Below, one piece after another: positions 62,264 to 64,000 of a DNA stretch of 64,000 nt (the stretch's first letter is position 1; the number at the start of each line of letters is the position of its first letter). Position numbers and translations under genes: made by a program. Under the pieces are notes generated by a model, which was not told the DNA's origin, ran no database searches, and worked only from the letters and a program-made list of their open reading frames with translations. The stretch comes from an uncultured Oscillospiraceae bacterium (GTDB lineage: Bacteria > Bacillota > Clostridia > Oscillospirales > Oscillospiraceae), in contig CANQMW010000010.1 in NCBI GenBank assembly GCA_947625045.1, forward strand, positions 29,663 through 93,662. The letters run 5' to 3'.

Positions 62264-62611
62264 TTAAGATTTTTCGAGGTTCTGCCTGCAAAAAGCCAAA
62301 ACTTTGGGGATATCGTTGCAGGCCGTCTCCCACAGTATCTTTTCATCCGCTTCCGCATAGGAGTGGGCCAGCCAATTCCGCATCCCGCGGATCATCCCCC
62401 AGGGAAGCTGGTCCTTTGTGGCCTCCCGAAACTCGTCGGACAGACCGTTGGACAATTCCCCGATCTGGAGCAGGCACATGGCGACCGCGCTGAAATAGGC
62501 CCGGTCCGAGGTGAACGTGTCAAAATCCCGGCCAAAGCGGTCCATGAATTGCTCTATGTCCTCACAGTAGGTGCGTATATGCAGAAGCCTCTGCCAGTCG
62601 CCCCGGGTCAT
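62264..62611 (-). CDS. hepT: HepT-like toxin (HEPN ribonuclease/AMPylation target)
   Basis: 115 residues, all-helical HEPN fold. The family motif RxxxxHxY is present as RNWLAHSY. In characterised pairs HepT is an RNase-type toxin silenced by the partner nucleotidyltransferase, which adds AMP to the motif tyrosine. Its start overlaps the partner stop by 4 bases (ATGA), confirming the operon. Confidence 0.9.
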   Translation of the reverse strand: MTRGDWQRLLHIRTYCEDIEQFMDRFGRDFDTFTSDRAYFSAVAMCLLQIGELSNGLSDEFREATKDQLPWGMIRGMRNWLAHSYAEADEKILWETACNDIPKVLAFCRQNLEKS

Positions 62612-62925
62612 ATCAGCCGCATCCTTTCCGCCTGTATGTTCTGGATGAACAGCGGCGACCGCCGCTTGGTGCTGGACTGTTCCAGGGTCTGCGTGGTCAC
62701 AAGGTCCACTTCCTTGCCGATGCTGGCGCGGAGGTCCTCATACAGCCCGCCCATCTCAAACATACCGCGAATCTTGGAGCCGGTGCGGTCGATGAGGATG
62801 TCCACGTCGCTCTGCTCTGTGGCCTCGCTGCGGGCATAGGAACCGAACAGATAGACCTCCCGCAGACCGTACTTCTCGGCCACGGGCGCTATCCGCTGTT
62901 TCAATTCTTCCACAGAGTAGATCAT
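62608..62925 (-). CDS. mntA: MntA-like nucleotidyltransferase antitoxin
   Basis: 105 residues. Minimal nucleotidyltransferase with GSYARSEATEQSDVDILID (GSxAR...SDxDxx), followed by a third carboxylate region KEVDLVT. Forms a toxin-antitoxin operon with HepT. Located next to the start of a mobile element, where it probably aids maintenance. Confidence 0.9.
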   Translation of the reverse strand: MIYSVEELKQRIAPVAEKYGLREVYLFGSYARSEATEQSDVDILIDRTGSKIRGMFEMGGLYEDLRASIGKEVDLVTTQTLEQSSTKRRSPLFIQNIQAERMRLI

Positions 62926-63021
62926 ATTGACACCTCGCTATGTTAAGTATAGCGCAAGTTTGACGAGTTTACAAGGAATTTGATTAGAGGACCAACACTA
63001 TATACGACCAGGAGATTTTGA

Positions 63022-63726
63022 ATGAGTTTTGATTACTACTATGGCACACAATCGGAGAGCTTTGCATTTTACCGCATACCCCGTATCCTCGTGACCGGGC
63101 AGGAGTTTCGGTACCTGTCCACGGACGCCAAACTGCTGTACGGCCTCATGCTGGACCGCATGGGCCTTTCCATGCGGAACGGCTGGTATGACGCCCAGGG
63201 CCGGGTGTTCATCTACTACACCATGGAGCAGATACAGGAGGACATGAACTGCGGCCACGACAAGGCCCTCAAGCTGCTGGCCGAGCTGGACGCAGCCAAG
63301 GGCGTCGGCCTTATTGAGCGCGTAAAGCAGGGCCAGGGCAAGCCCACCATCATCTATGTGAAGCAGTTTACCGCCCCGGAGGTCCCGGCTCCCGCCCCAG
63401 ACGAGGACGACGCAGAGGGCCGAGGTGCAGACATGGGAAAAGCCCACGTCAAGACATCGGATATTCCCATGTCCAGACCTCGGAAAATCCGAGGTCAAGA
63501 CTTCGATTTTTCCGAGGCAAATAAGAATAATATAAACAAGACTGATATGAGCAATACTGATCCATCGATCTATCCATCCTATCCCGACCCCGGAAGATCG
63601 ATGGATGGATACGAGCGAGCAGGCGTAGGATTTTTGCACAGGAGTGGCGGCGCCTTCGGTGCCGACACTCTTGCAAGTATGCCGTTTGGTAGCACAAACG
63701 GCCTTGTTAGGGGGCGCTCCCCCTAA
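63022..63726 (+). CDS. repA: Replication initiator protein A N-terminal domain, shortened
   Basis: 234 residues. Residues 1-118 are a typical RepA_N domain of Firmicutes plasmids and integrative elements (YYYGTQSESFAFYRIPRIL, LLYGLMLDRMGLSMRNGW, MNCGHDKALKLLAELD). A Lys/Asn/Ser-rich linker follows (about 150-200). The usual C-terminal domain is absent: the last 30 residues are read through the oriT-like dyads, so the protein appears truncated there. AGGAGA precedes the ATG. Confidence 0.88.
   Translation: MSFDYYYGTQSESFAFYRIPRILVTGQEFRYLSTDAKLLYGLMLDRMGLSMRNGWYDAQGRVFIYYTMEQIQEDMNCGHDKALKLLAELDAAKGVGLIERVKQGQGKPTIIYVKQFTAPEVPAPAPDEDDAEGRGADMGKAHVKTSDIPMSRPRKIRGQDFDFSEANKNNINKTDMSNTDPSIYPSYPDPGRSMDGYERAGVGFLHRSGGAFGADTLASMPFGSTNGLVRGRSP
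63681..63726. other. oriT-like dyad region
   Basis: Two perfect dyads in tandem: GCCGTTTG-N6-CAAACGGC (63681-63702) and TTAGGGGG-CGCT-CCCCCTAA (63707-63726), 66 bases before mobC. The position and the GTTTGGTAGCACAAAC-type motif are typical of transfer origins of mobilisable and integrative elements of Clostridia. The exact nick site is not visible. Confidence 0.65.
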
Positions 63727-63791
63727 TACCCCACCCCGGAAATACGTCTCACCGTGAGACGCATTTATATCACACACGAAAGGATGATGCC

Positions 63792-64000
63792 ATGAGAAAA
63801 CGAAACCGCCATGTGAGCGTCTGGATGAATGATGGGGAGTACCGCCATCTGAAACAGCAGGCTCGCGCCGCCGGAATGGGGATAGACCCATTCATCCGCT
63901 GCCTTGTCGCAGACAGGGAGATTGCCCCCAGGCCGCCCGACAGCTACGATGATATTCTGCGGGAACTGTCCGCCATCGGCAACAACGTCAACCAGATCGC
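63792..64000 (+). CDS. mobC: MobC-like relaxosome accessory protein, 3' partial
   Basis: First 69 residues: MRKRNRHVSVWMNDGEYRHLKQQARAAG, a ribbon-helix-helix start, then DDILRELSAIGNNVNQIA, the conserved end of the MobC domain. Binds oriT and helps the relaxase nick DNA for conjugative transfer. GAAAGGATG precedes ATG 63792. The gene runs off the window; a relaxase gene is expected next. Confidence 0.88.
   Translation, partial: MRKRNRHVSVWMNDGEYRHLKQQARAAGMGIDPFIRCLVADREIAPRPPDSYDDILRELSAIGNNVNQI

Overview
The window looks like the chromosome of a high-GC, spore-forming member of the Clostridia. An Oscillospiraceae relative (Oscillibacter/Flavonifractor type) is the best guess. The reasons are GC-rich core genes, strong AGGAGG ribosome binding sites, a SpoVT sporulation regulator, a bifunctional RelA/SpoT, a glyS of the single-chain type, and MATE and DUF4358 families typical of gut Clostridia. 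The species call is inference.

Layout. 1-4.8 kb: 3' part of alanine dehydrogenase, a small double-glycine-leader peptide, cardiolipin synthase and a MATE exporter. 4.9-14.4 kb: an apparent exopolysaccharide locus. It holds a surface lipoprotein with deacetylase-like and tandem SGNH domains, convergent with a minus-strand operon of nucleotide-sugar dehydrogenase, coiled-coil protein, PilZ-linked processive glycosyltransferase, membrane deacetylase-like protein and GH18-like protein. 14.6-30.9 kb: a mixed, partly AT-rich accessory region bounded by a truncated and an intact copy of spoVT in direct orientation. It carries an HD hydrolase, Fic protein, TnpV, DUF5714, an HTH/HATPase/STAS-like regulator, a frameshifted HigB with intact HigA-ImmA, a PD-(D/E)XK-type nuclease, a SAM-riboswitch-controlled unknown gene, 3-methyladenine glycosylase I and a second MATE exporter behind an attenuator-like leader. 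31-41.6 kb: core genes (NlpC/P60-like protein, asnS, dtd, relA/spoT, recJ), a strong promoter driving an apparently non-coding structured transcript, a divergent XRE pair and an SGNH/DUF4358 pair. 41.7-47.2 kb: a peptide-type ABC importer operon ending in sfsA. 47.3-56 kb: MFS transporter, a degenerate NAD synthetase-like protein, glyS operon, O-antigen-ligase-like protein and a large Ser/Thr/Pro-rich surface protein. 56.2-61.8 kb: tRNA-Asp and tRNA-Thr, a tyrosine recombinase, a 1017-residue secreted protein whose promoter lies between 26-bp inverted repeats, and a recombinase homologue lacking catalytic residues. 61.9-64 kb: Lar-like protein, MntA/HepT toxin-antitoxin pair, and the start of a mobile element (repA, oriT-like dyads, mobC running off the end).

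The most striking candidates are the recombinase-linked invertible promoter of the surface protein (57.4-57.8 kb), the SAM-I riboswitch upstream of a protein of unknown function (26.9-27.5 kb), and the PilZ-glycosyltransferase polysaccharide locus, whose synthase has no ordinary start codon in front of its PilZ domain. No CRISPR array, rRNA or complete insertion sequence was seen.
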